From Cryptomeria japonica (Eukaryota; Streptophyta; Pinopsida; Cupressales; Cupressaceae): 64,000 nucleotides of DNA. Where the stretch lies: positions 180,070,977 to 180,134,976 of the forward strand of contig NC_081411.1 of assembly GCF_030272615.1 (NCBI RefSeq), given 5' to 3'. Shown one piece after another: positions 45,135 to 56,839 of this stretch. The notes under the pieces were generated by a model, which had not been told where the DNA came from, did not search any database, and saw nothing but the letters and a program-made list of their open reading frames with translations. A program made the position numbers and the translations under genes. How positions within the stretch are numbered: the first letter of the stretch is position 1; every line of letters begins with the position of its first letter.

Positions 45135-46325
45135 TGTGTCAACTTGAATTTCATCATCAGAATACTACCTGCAACATATTAGTTTCACAAAATACAAAGG
45201 AAATGCTACAGAAAAATCCAAACTCAACCAATGAAACTACATGAAATTGATATTAAAATAAAAATCATATTACCTTCATGATTTAAGTTTCATTGTGTCC
45301 TAACTCCACTATTCCCATTTGTAGATGATTTGCTCTCAAACAAGCACTTGTAGCTTCCAAGATGACATATGAAGAATGAACTGATAATTGATAGTTAACT
45401 GATACTATGATATGCAATGCAAATGATTTAAAAAGTAAATGATTATGTTAAATGAGAAATGCTAAATTGCCAATTGCTTCAAGATAAAACTCACAGATGC
45501 ATAAGTTTTACTCAAATTGTTAACTTGAAGACTAACTCTTTCTCAACTCAAACTCCTACTTTTATAGACTTTTGAGAGGATAAGATGATGTGTTTGAGAT
45601 CAATGGTCATGATCAGATCTGCAAATTTGGATGGCTGTGAACAAAGGTGAAGGTTGAGAGAAAGGGGGAAGGAGAAGTCAAGTGTCACTCATCTCACCTT
45701 GACTGGGTTGCGGATTGAGGGAATCTAGGGATGGTTGGAGAAGATTTAGGCATGAGAGGACAAATGAACTCAAGTCCTTCCTAAGATATAGGGATGTTGG
45801 AGAGAATATAGAAGAAGGTTAGGATATATGTGTCCCTACACAATATTTCATTTAATTTGGAAATTGGAGATAAGTGGCTAATAAATGTTTTATTTATTTT
45901 AATTTTGTTGAATTAATTTAGCCACATGATGGAGGAGTTGGCAAAGGAAAGATGAAGTGGAGATGGAAGGTGAGTTGAAAAAGAGATTAAATAATTGAAG
46001 AAATTATTTAATATTTGAGACTATAGGATAGAATAATAACCATTAAATATTAGATATTTAATTGATTGATTAGAGGAATAATTAAATATTAGATATTTAA
46101 TTGATTGATTAGAGGAATAATTAAATATTAGATATTGAATTAATCGATTAGAAGAAAAGGATAAATGAATTAATTAATAAAATATTTCAATTAAATTAGT
46201 TAATAGAAGAACATGAAATGAATTAAATAAATTAATCTTTTCAAATTAAATATTTAATAGAAGAATAATTATTAAATAAATATAATATGTATTTAATTGC
46301 TCATAGCCATTTTTATGTGTATACA
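45135..46325 (-). repeat. 5' LTR (minus orientation) of the Tat element
   Basis: 1,191 bp, TGTGTCAAC...TGTATACA, about 93% identical to 31469-32661 over the first 285 bp or so by eye, and followed by target duplication ACAAT. Confidence 0.92.
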
Positions 46326-46330
46326 ACAAT

Positions 46331-47121
46331 AAAGGATACTATTGCATCGACAACATTGCTAATCCATAACTATAACAAGGTGCCATGGTAGCATAGTCAT
46401 TACCAATAACAAGCAAACAATTAATCTCTAGACCAATAAAACATATTTTGTTAACTTCTTGTGTACTTCATTAGCTTATGCCTATGAGTCACTTCATTGG
46501 CATCTCCTTGAACTACTTCATCAACATTTGTTGGTGAGTCTTCATTAACAAATGACTTCTCTAACAATTATAATCTTCGTTAGCAACTATAACAACTTTA
46601 ACAGCAACTATATCTATAGTAACTTAAAAAAAAATATTTGACTAGAATTTGTTGCTAAAATTATTTCATAATTCTTTTTATTAACAACATGATGATTGAT
46701 TTGGAACTCATTGATTTGTAGATCAATATGTTCGAATTAGATCTCTTTTTTATTTTTAATATGTCTAATTAAATCAACAACCACATTATTCTTCAAACCC
46801 ATTCCCAACAAAAATACCTCTTTAACCCATATAATAAATAACCAAATAAACCAACCAAATATCTGAAAACAACATTCATTGTTTTTAACAATGATACAAC
46901 TTAGGGTATGTGCATAGCGCCTGCAAGAAAGAAACATACGAACTGGGTTCTTGCGTCCGTCTTAAGGATATCCATAATCCTCACCTTTTGAGCCTAACTT
47001 ATTAGGTGTCGTTGCTTGAAGATATTTCAGAACATTACAAGCAAGTGCCACTAAACTACATGGTAGTGTTTCGCTAAGTTGGTGGCTTGATTGGTATGGG
47101 TGGGCGAGCTGGGAGTTTTCA
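46331..47121. other. Intergenic, nothing recognised
   Basis: AT-rich, with no sustained coding frame. It separates the Tat element from the candidate promoter at 47.1 kb. Confidence 0.5.
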
Positions 47122-47251
47122 TATCAAAAGGGTAGCCATTCTTTACACTATTATTTTTCCTGTATGCATACCGCATATTACGAGTGTATCAAAAGGGTAG
47201 CCATTCTTTAAACTATTATTTTTCCTGTATGCATGGCGCATATTACGAGTC
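47122..47251 (+). repeat. 65-bp tandem duplication in a candidate promoter
   Basis: Two copies start with TATCAAAAGGGTAGCC at 47122 and 47187 and end GCATATTACGAGT. The copies differ at only about four positions, so the duplication is recent. They end about 140 bp upstream of the ATG of the exon below. Confidence 0.8.
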
Positions 47252-47388
47252 TTACCTTCACAATAATGACTATGGGTGTTATGACCTCTTCATGTTCCGT
47301 GCGCACTCTAGCGACATGCAACAAACTGGATGGTGTGAATAGGTTCATGAAGAATCACTTGTGATTGATTGATTGCAGGGACATAGCA

Positions 47389-47556
47389 ATGGCCGCGTAC
47401 AAGACAAGAGCTCCATCGTACTTACTTCTTCTCATACTTTTGGCGTTTGCTCTGGTCAGCTTTCTGAGCTTTCAGAAGATGAGGGATTTGCGCCTGGCAA
47501 ATGATTTGATAGGAAAGAAAGAAGCAGAAATTGAGAGCCTGCGGGAAGATTTACAG
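47389..47556 (+). CDS. Candidate first exon: signal anchor plus coiled coil
   Basis: The ATG at 47389 is in very good plant context (GCAATGGCC). The exon gives 56 residues and ends on a codon boundary at CAG followed by GTATCT. The peptide begins MAAYKTRAPS, then a 17-residue hydrophobic segment (YLLLLILLAFALVSFLS), then a charged heptad stretch (MRDLRLANDLIGKKEAEIES). This suggests a type II Golgi or ER membrane protein whose stem continues in later exons. A candidate acceptor TTTTCCTTTTCAG ends at 47851, but its downstream frame is not convincing. I cannot name the gene. GATTGCAG at 47371-47378 could be the acceptor of a 5'-UTR intron. Confidence 0.55.
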
Positions 47557-48116
47557 GTATCTAATTCTTGTCCTTTTTTTAGGTCTAATTTTTTAATAAT
47601 ATGCCCAGTAGCCGTGTGAAGAAATGCTTGCAAATCATGACCACACAGTGAAACATGCATCGTTGTGTTTTTGGAGATTTCAATAAACATGGAAACCACC
47701 TTCAATACTCATTTTTTAAAACTGAAGGTTGATTATTTTTTTGAAATATAGTGAAACATTAGTAATCCAGTTTTCATTGAGCTTGAATAAACCTAACCCA
47801 CCTTTAAAATCAAATCTTAATATCTGCTGGTTGTAATATTTTCCTTTTCAGATGTCTCATGACGTTTTTAGGCATATAAAATGTGCTTTTTGGTTTTGGA
47901 TAACTCACGGTATTACCATCAAGCGAGAGGTGTCAGAACACCTAACCCATTTTCTTGAATTTGATACTCTCTCTTTAATGAAGTATTTTGTACAGATATG
48001 CGCGGGGCCAGGAGGGAGGGTGTTCAGGGTTTTTAAGAATCCTTTTAAATCCAATCTTCATGTCATTCATTTGACCTACCATTGCAAGATTGTGGGTTTT
48101 TTAAATGTAAATTGTT

Positions 48117-48410
48117 AAAGGTTCATACCCTCTACGGAGAGCGTTATCAAGCTGAGGATGCTTTTAAGATGAGAATCTTTGTCTTAGGAGTATTCATTTT
48201 AATCCCACCAAAAATCTGTCAGGAACTTGACTCAGGTTCATCTGGTTTTTAATTGGTAAAATGGCAAAGGCTCAGACCTTCTTGGGAGTGTTTATCAAGC
48301 TCAGGATACTTTTAGGATAATAATCTTTGTGCTATTCATTCCATTCCTCCAAAAATCTGTCTGGGGCTTGAATCCAGTCTCATCTGGTTTTTTTCCTTTG
48401 CTATTAGTGG
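48117..48410. repeat. 147-bp tandem duplication
   Basis: Units start AAAGG(T/C)TCA at 48117 and 48264 and share AAAAATCTGTC and CATCTGGTTTTT blocks. Divergence is substantial. A CTTACA microduplication follows at 48,588-48,607. The rest of 47,560-49,230 reads as intron-like sequence without recognisable exons. Confidence 0.65.
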
Positions 48411-49234
48411 GAGTACATACCCAGTGGAGCTCGACCCATGGCCATGATCATGGCAATCTTCACCTCATCACTCGACCATTCATGCTGGACTTCAAAGTGT
48501 TAATCTAGCCTGCTTAGGGTCTGACACCGAGACAGCAGTTCATCTTATTGTGATTCGGTGGTGACTGTACTTTGGATTGCACAGTTACAGCTTACAGCTT
48601 ACAGTATACAGGTATACCCTTTTTTCATATTTACCACAATCTTCAAAACATATTCTTAAGGTTATGGGCTTCTGTTCTTGTGGTATGGGGATTCAAAACT
48701 AGTCGGTCAGATTGGCTGCCTTTATTGTACTATGGGGGTTCCAACAGGGTTTACTCTTATGTAATTCTATACCATTACAATACAATCCTTTGGTTCATAA
48801 ACACAAATGCCTTGCACTTATTTTTTTGGGCGTCCTATGTTTAGAAACTATAAAGCATTATACTTTTCTGGTTCTAAGCTTTCACAAGGTGGTGTGAACC
48901 AAAAAGCAATTCTTGCTGCAACCTTCCAACGTGTCATATGTGTCTATAGATCAATCATTTGATACTTATGCAAAATTTTATTATTTAAAAGCAATGTTCC
49001 TTTTTTGGCATTTTTGTGTTTCCCTATTCTCCGACAAATTGGGTCTTGATGGAATATACTTTAGAAGAAGCAAGCCAGCTTGTGCAGATGAAGATTGAAT
49101 TTTGACTTTGTCCACGAGTAAATCAAGACTCAGTTATTTGAAGAAGTTTTAAGTTTTCTGAGCAGAAAACTTGAATAAAAAGTATAACATTGTACACCAA
49201 ACTCTCATGACGCTTTAAACTTAGCCAAAACCTC

Positions 49235-51228
49235 TGCTAATGGTGTTGTGATGCAAGGAGACATGCTGCGTTAGGACCTATGTAATGCATTTTCTGCTCT
49301 GAAAATAGTTACAAAACAGATATAAGTGGTTGTAGTTTAATTTCATTCATTGTCATGTATTTCCAAAGGGAAAAAAGGGAATGAAATCCCTAACATTGCC
49401 TGCACAAAGCAAACAAACCAATATTGTAGTTAGTTTAACTTTTCAAAACATTCTCAAAGTGTGTTTTGATGGCTGCTTGGTGCTATGTTTTATACTAATA
49501 AGCAATAACACACACTTTGCAGAATTGGAAAAGCTAGTTTAAGCATCAAACAGTCGTAAAGCAGGCTTTCAGAAAAAGGACATTTCTCGAGAAACACATT
49601 TTTAAGAGACAGATATGAATCATTTCCTGTCAAGATGACGCTAAGGAGTTGTAATGTCCCCAACTCAAATCAAGACACTTAGCTGTAATTTGGCTGTCCT
49701 TTCCTTGGATTACCCAAGAGGAAGAGGACGTAGGGCATCATTGGGTAAGATGTCTTTGGCTTGTTTTAATTTCTAATTTTAAGTTGAGTGCACGTCTTTT
49801 GATGCAACTTAAGTGGACTTAAGTTATTTTAAGTTGGGCACGTCTTTTTAAGGAAATTTTAAGTGATGCCTAGCCAAGGGACTTAAGTTGTCCCCTCTTT
49901 TATGTGCTTAAGTGACTCAATTAAAACATGTGACAAAAGCCAAGGTGGGCCGCAGCTTCAAGAGTTCTTATTGGTGCACATTTTAGGTTTTTATTTTGGA
50001 GCCTTGGATTTGCTTGATTGAATCTTCACAACAAAAAGCTCAAAGTCTTAGTTGGGGCAAAAATTCGTCAGAGTCTTGCTTAGCATAAATAAAAGATAAA
50101 TTTTTACAAATGAGGCTCCTCTATATATAGGAGAGAAAAGGAGAAAAAGGTGGGCACAATTGACTAATTCAACTGCACAGTCCCACTTGACTACAACTAC
50201 AACATAAAGGGAACATGCAGCTGCGAGAAGACTTACATCATCTAAAAATGCAACTACATTAAAAATGCATCTACAAGGAAAAACTAAGTGTCAAAAAGGG
50301 GACACTTTATTCATCTTTCTCCTCCTCATTGGATTTAAATTCTTCAAATTTAACCAAGATGGATTTCATTTCAGCTTCATCTGGCAGGGCGATGGAACTT
50401 GATATGGCATTGATCTGGAATAGAGAATCTTCGGTCTTCACATGCGGAGATTGATTCATCTTTTTAGGAGTTATTATAAAACACCCTAAGGGCTCATTTT
50501 AAGAGCATTATGTGATGAGTTATTCTGAGTATTGCTACAGCAACTTGGCTTGAGGAGTTAAAACCTTGAGTATCCCTGTTTTTGGTGTGACACACGGGCT
50601 CACCCTAGGCAGAAGAGTGTGTTTTGGCGGAATAACCTTAGGTTTGTGAAGCCCTAGCTCACTATCATTCAGAGCTGCAAGTACAGATCAGGTTGGAGGC
50701 CAAAACAGAGGAAGATAACAGTGAACAAGCTTCAGATTGGTGATCATCTTCAGTTGTTTTTACCCATTTATGATCAATTTGTGGGACGGCTGTCAAGGAG
50801 CAGTTGGGTAGACTGTTTTGCAGTCATTTTGGAAGCCTAGCGCTGCCATCTCTGGACATCTAGGGTTTGGTAAAACCCAGAAATAATTCTGAGGTATTTT
50901 TGTGAGTAGATCTGCTTATTTATTTGTCTCTATCTCAGGAAAAATTAAAGAAAAATCAGTCAAATGCTTTTCTGAAAATTCTGGGTAGTCAAAGGTTTAT
51001 GTTGTGATTTTTTTTGGAACCCAGCATTAATCAGAACTCTCTATCTTTTAGTTTTAAATCAGTTCTCAGATCTGATCAGAATTCAGGGTGGTTATGAAAA
51101 TATTTTTATGCGAGTAAATTTTCAGATATTCTGGGCCCTAGTTTGCAGAAGTTTTTGTCATTTTTCTATTACCCCTAGTTAGGTATATTACAGGAGTTTT
51201 TTGATAGTATTAAATCATAAGAAAATAG
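49235..51228. repeat. Tandem-duplicated segment, copy A (split by a solo LTR)
   Basis: 49,235-49,649 plus 51,193-51,228 matches 51,255-51,550: shared TAATGCATTTT, GCTTGGTGC(T/C)ATGTTTTAT, TGCAGAATTG and a terminal AGGAGTT...TTG(A/G)(T/C)A. Copy A contains the LTR insertion and copy B does not, so the duplication came first. Confidence 0.75.
49650..51192 (+). mobile_element. Solo LTR, TGTAATGTCCCC family (TSD GGAGT)
   Basis: Begins TGTAATGTCCCC and ends GGTATATTACA. Perfect target duplication GGAGT lies at 49645-49649 and 51193-51197. The uninterrupted copy B shows the pre-insertion sequence AAGGAGTT. A TATATATA core at about 50122-50129 suggests plus orientation. No internal element sequence is present, consistent with LTR-LTR recombination. 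Confidence 0.85.
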
Positions 51229-51836
51229 GTCTACCTTTGGAATAGTTCTGCTAACAAACAGATGTTGGGATCCACGTAATGCATTTTTTAGTCTGAAAGT
51301 AGTTACAAGAACAAGTCTAAGTGTTCAATTTTTTACTTAGTACTGGATCACCAAAAATTGAACTTGTCAAAAATATCTTGAAATATAATTTGAGAGCTCT
51401 GCTTGGTGCCATGTTTTATGTAACCTCACATTCTGCAGAATTGAAAAAAATAGTTTAAACACTTTTAAAGAAGGCTTTCAGAGATATATGTCAACTTTCT
51501 CTTATAAAGATAGACTTAAGGAGTTCTTTGGCAATATTGAATCACAAAAGGTTACATATTACCTTATAAGTTTCAACCCATTCCACTAGAATTCCTGTAT
51601 TTCACTTTCTGACCTCCATAAGTATGGTTTTACAGTGGTTTTTCAATGTTTATTTCTGAATGATACACGTAAAGGTAGTGTTTTTGGTCATCACTGAGCA
51701 AGACATCAAATTGGTGTATAAAAGCCCATTGTCCAACAAGGTGTACAACCCTGGCCCCCAACAAATTGAATTTGACTTGGTAAGAATTTGAACTGAGACA
51801 CACAATTATATCGTGAAACAGGGTAGGAAAGTTTAC

Positions 51837-51983
51837 CTTGATGGCATTTATAGATCTGAAAGCTTGGCTCTTGAGAGCTTCTGATGTGTCTACATTGTAC
51901 AAGTATGTCAAGGCACCTGATACAATCTGGTTTGCATTGTTAGATGCATCTACAGACATGACAACAGGCAAGAAGTTGTGGGG
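51837..51983 (-). CDS. Candidate internal exon, 147 bp, phase 0/0
   Basis: On the minus strand, ATAACACAG precedes the exon and AAG followed by GTAAAC ends it. The 49 codons are open and the exon is flanked by codon boundaries on both sides. The peptide includes VVMSVDASNNANQIVSGALT, then YLYNVDTSEALKSQ and a final FRSINAIK. Its balanced composition is unlike the surrounding repeats. I do not recognise the protein. Its strand is opposite to the 47.4 kb exon, so two convergent genes, or a gene and a pseudogene fragment, are possible. Confidence 0.5.
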
Positions 51984-53159
51984 CTGTGTTATAATCATAT
52001 GTTGGCACTTTTTACTTGGAGTTGGCATTGGTGGGGGGTTAGTGAGCATATGCAGGGAGTGGAGGAAGAAGCAGTCAAACCTCTTCAAAGTCTAAACCAA
52101 TTATTATTGCATGCATGACATGGAAGGGGAGTCAAAGTTGTTCAAGAATTAAATTGAATAAATTATCTAGACTACAGTAAACAATTGATATATGACACAA
52201 ATACTAAACATTAAAGAATACCTCAAGTGTGAGAACATATTTTTATTATTGAAATGCACATAATAGTAATTGAAAACACATTCATTTCAAGTATAGTTTT
52301 AATTTTTCTAAATTTAATTTTTAAGGCTTAAAATGTCAACTTGGATTCTGCACTTGGCAAAATTTGACATATTAAAAAATAAATAAATTCATAAAATAAA
52401 GTTAAATAACATGCAAGTTGCTGTTAAAAAGCATAAAAATGAATTTAAAGAACAAATATGTATATTATCTGTTAGTTTCAAACTGAAAAATATGTCATGC
52501 CCCTGCCATAAAACAGTCTCTCAATTGTCCTTAAGCAACAAGAAAACAAAATATTAAACGAATCCACACACACACGCATGCACACACACGGCCTTTTTCA
52601 TGCCAAGGTTGAGTATTGCCGTTGCTGAGAAAAATTGTCTTATTGATAAGACTTCACAATTTTCTGATCTGAAGCCTACAGTGACACAAGGGATGATACT
52701 TTTCCTTTCTGCAAAGAGTCTCCACTTTCTGCAATCTCTGATCTTTAACCAATGCTTAAGCATAGCAATTACCAACAGCCATGATGCCAATGAAGAGGCA
52801 TATGATTAGTTAAAGAAGGCAGCGATTAGTTGGGAGAAGACACCTCTCAAGGGGGGAGGTGAGAGATTTGACCATTCGTCCGCTTTGAGGGCTATTTAGG
52901 CCATAACTTAAGTTGGAGATAGATGTTATATGTAAATCTACAATCAGTAAACAGGAGACCTGTGATCTAGCAAGTGAATGGTATGCAATGTGGATGGATA
53001 TATTATATACATATATAATGTTTTATATATCTTTGATCTAGTTATTAATGAGATTTGCTAATCTATTTAGATTCTTATAATTAACAAATTAATCTATTCA
53101 TTGCCCTGCAAGCAATCATATGTGGAATTGAAGGAAACATGTTAGGAAGAGGCAGCAGA
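51984..53159. other. Intron- or intergenic-like sequence
   Basis: Contains a CA-rich microsatellite at 52,565-52,590. ORFs of 69-78 codons overlap on both strands at 52.55-52.81 kb, with no recognised content. Confidence 0.45.
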
Positions 53160-53540
53160 CCGGTTTGCACAATGTAAGCACACCACCCCATGTTGAATGT
53201 ACAGGAGTTCCTGCTGTTTGTGGGCCAAGGGGTCGAATTATCTTAGTTGGATGTTCTGCGCCCTTGGGCGTAGTTATGATGAACAGTCTCCGGGTGCCCT
53301 ATCACGCTTTCCCCTCCAATCCCTACTATGGCTGGTTATTGGGAGTGGAAACTGTAGAATGGATCCAAATAGGAGATATTTTTTATCATTTCTTAAATGT
53401 AAATTGCTTATTTGCTTTAAAAGTTCAATAGTTATTAGTCTATTAGATGGTTTAATTATAGAATATAATTTTTAAACAAATTATGTTTTTGGAATTGTTA
53501 CTATGGGCAAAAATCAGATATACCCCAACAGGGACATTAC
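53160..53540 (+). repeat. 3' end fragment of a TGTAATGTCCC-family LTR
   Basis: Ends GGGCAAAAATCAG...ACAGGGACATTACA at 53540, matching the end of the 53.8-62.0 kb LTR (GGGCAAAAATTAGGG...GGGGACATTACA). Its 5' end was not found. 53,541-53,834 holds nothing recognised beyond a short minus-strand open stretch. Confidence 0.55.
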
Positions 53541-56500
53541 AAAATAATACAATCCACATTATAATATTATATGATGATTGATCATTATTATAGAAAATTA
53601 CAAAGCCATAAAATAGTACACAATTTACTCCTTCCCCTAAGGTTCCTCACAAGGCAATCGGAAAACAAAGGTTCCTCCTCAAGCATGTTATCATCCCATC
53701 CAACCTCCTTCGAATGCTTTCGCTTCCCCTTATTCTTTTACTCTTGTTAACTCCTTTGTTGCTTCCATCTCAAAATCTGCAATCTCCTTCTTGGCAAACA
53801 TTGGTTTTAGATCCTTGACAATTCTATCAGAGTGTGTAATGTCCCCATTTTGAAATAGGATTTAATAATTAATACTAATAATAAAATTAAAATATAAAAG
53901 AATAAAAATAAAAATAAAATTAAAATATAAAACAATAAAATTGAGATAATTAAAATTTAGTAAGTTTAATAAATGGTCAAAGGGCATGAAATGGAAAGTT
54001 GTGACTCCCTCAAACATGAGATATAAGAGGAAGAAGAGATCATTTGAAAAGGGAGAAGGAGAGGCAAGAAAGGAATGAAGCATGTGAATCAAGGAAGGAT
54101 TATGGGAGAAGAAAGGAATGGGAAATAGATAAGGAAGTGACTCTTCCAAAGGGCAAGAATTTTGTACTATTTCAAAGGGTGGAAATTGTGAAAGGCTGTG
54201 TCTATTGCCAAAGGGCAGGCATGATGGAGGGATGTGACCTCTCCCTCACATGGGAAGATATAAAGGGAAGAAGGTTCATATGAGGAAGAGATGGAAGGGT
54301 GATCAATTGGAGAATAATATATTATTCTCAAAGGCAGCAATGAAAAGTGGTGACTCATTTGTTATGAAAGGTGGTGCCTCAATTCCTATGAAAGGCGGTG
54401 ACGCTTCCACCAATAAAGTATAAAGGAGTGATTATTCCAAGCATTCAAGGATCACAGACTCAATCATCACTCATCACTCATGGATCCGCAAAAGCAATCA
54501 TCAATTATCAAATCAAGCAAACAATCAATCAGCAACTCATACTATCAAATCAGCATTCGTTCAATCATTCGCCAATATATGAAACCAACATTCATTACAT
54601 CATCACTCTTCAATCACCTAATCAACCATCACTTAAATATCACTCACCAATACTTCAAGTCATACAATCAAAGTAATTCATTCAATTGAAGAGAATCAGA
54701 TCTGATATTGATAACAGATTCAGGCATACAGAAGTTTTATATTATAACTACAATTTGGTATCAAACTCTTTGCGATATACATAGCATAATGAATCTAAAT
54801 TATGATTGCTCATTTTTGAACAATGTATATATAATCTAGGAATATACTATTAATATATGATTTCTTACATATATATAGAGTATATACCATAATGTGAAAT
54901 TCTTTATATGCTTGTCTAAATGCTACAATCAGCCATGATAGGGGTAGTAAGGGATTACAAGGAGGGGAAACAGTGATGAGGTCCTCTTCTAAGTATGCCA
55001 CCTCATGGTGGTTGACCGTTACTCCCATGAGGCCAAGGGGGTGCAAGGAGTGCTCTGCCCTTGGGCTTAGAAGGGAAGGACTCTTGGGACACCCTATTGT
55101 AAACACGCCTCAACCCTCTATCATGGTTGATCAATAGACTAAGGAGTCCAATCATAGGGAATGGAGTAGGATGGTATGATGAATGGGAAATGGTTATAGG
55201 ACACCTCACTAGGTACACTAGCTCATATGAATGGCAAAGGGCCATATGAGGCCAAGATGGATGGAATATCCACTCTTGGGCCTAGGGTATTGTTGATGTG
55301 TTTTTTATGCACATGCGAACACAGAATAAAATACCTAAAGGTACCTTATCCTCTCTTGAGAAAAGTTTCCCGACTGCTGAAGATCTCGCCGAAGGATCAG
55401 TCGAGGCAACTCCAAGGTTCTTGTATGTAGGTTCTCTACTCGTGGATAAGCTCTCTGTGGTATGATGTGATTTTGCTGGAATCACAAGGGGACTTACACT
55501 CGATGACCTGGACGTCTGATTAGCTGGAATCCCAAGTCCTATCACTAACTGGAAGACAAACAAATGGCAAAAGATGCAGGGTTCAGGAAGTCTACTCTAC
55601 TACCTAGAATGCGAGAAGATGGATGGACGACTAGGTGGAGTCCTACTGGGCTGAGTCTCACCATCAAGTTGAACAATTCAACACCAACTTAGTGCGATCT
55701 TTTGGGGGATGCTTCAAATATATTCAAATCGGACACCATCAGATACTGATCATCATTCAAGTTAATGCATGAACAATAGACGTGTAACGACTTGAGATTA
55801 AGCTCATTTTATGCCAGTTGACCACGCAGGGCGCACTTACAATTAGTAAGAGGCTAGTGGTATGGATTAGATGGGTTCCACACAGGTGCATTCAACAACT
55901 TCTTTCATTCAATTTAATTATCTATCGTCTAAAATGAAGATTCAACAAGAGACCATGCATATTGCAACGAAACGACATATTTCACCATATCTTCAATGAA
56001 AAAGAAGTCTTTACAATTAAGGCAACAATGTCTTGTCTTCTCTTCCTAGTCTACTCTAATTGCTATTCTATTTGCTATTCTACTACTTATTCACCGACTA
56101 TCAACTATTTACTAACTATTCTCTATTAGCTAACCATTCCCCTTTACAAATGAGGAGCCAGGGCTTATATAGTGCCCTCAATACAATTCAATGGCTCAGA
56201 TCAACTTGAGATCAATGGCCGAGATTTTACAATGAAAACCCTAATTAGGGTTTGTTACAACAACTCAATTCTGGCCAATGAAATAATTGCATTATTTGGA
56301 CACATGTCTTCTCTGGAATAATCAACCAATGGATAATCGGGGTAGGTACATCGAAATTTGTGCCATCTCCAATGAGTCAGGTACATTGAATTTGGACATG
56401 CTGAGGTGGACCAATCCGATTGGAGGAGTGATGACTGGGATGCCACCTTGTCTGACACTTGTAACTTGGTAGATGCTCAATTTGATGATGCTGAGAAGCT

Positions 56501-56839
56501 AACTTTAATTAACTCTTTTGAAATTGTCTGCTTCTTCAACGAACCCTTGCTTTAGCCTCCTTTGTCTTTGATGTGCAGGATGGATGGTGTACCTTTCCTT
56601 CAAATGCTGGTTTGGAAGAGGTCATCCCCGATGATGCTGGACCGAAGAAGGCCGTCCTTGTTGATGCTGGATTGGAGAAGGTCGTCCTTGTCTTGGCTTG
56701 GTCTTCTTTTAACTGCAAGACAAACCAAAAGATGATTAAGGACACATAATAAATTTATTTCAACATAGCATTTTATACCTTAAATCATCAAGAAGAAGAT
56801 ATCAAAATGAAGCTTGCTCAAGGTTCTCCCCAGGGATAG

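Larger units (their letters stand above)
31469..46325 (-). mobile_element. Full-length Ty3/gypsy Tat-lineage retrotransposon (TSD ACAAT)
   Basis: 14.86 kb. LTRs lie at 31469-32661 and 45135-46325. Target duplication ACAAT is at 31464-31468 and 46326-46330. Primer site (tRNA-Lys) is at 45114-45131 and purine tract at 32662-32675. Minus-strand coding order is short ORF, gag, protease, G-patch-like, RT, RNase H, second RNase H, integrase, which is diagnostic of the Tat group. In the first 285 bp or so the LTRs differ at about 19 sites (16 transitions, 3 transversions). Every ORF is interrupted, and the integrase has lost key residues, so the copy is dead. Confidence 0.93.

Noticed and set aside
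52554-52809. Coding exon near 52.6-52.8 kb
   Set aside because: Both strands are open by chance next to a CA repeat, with no splice context or recognisable content.
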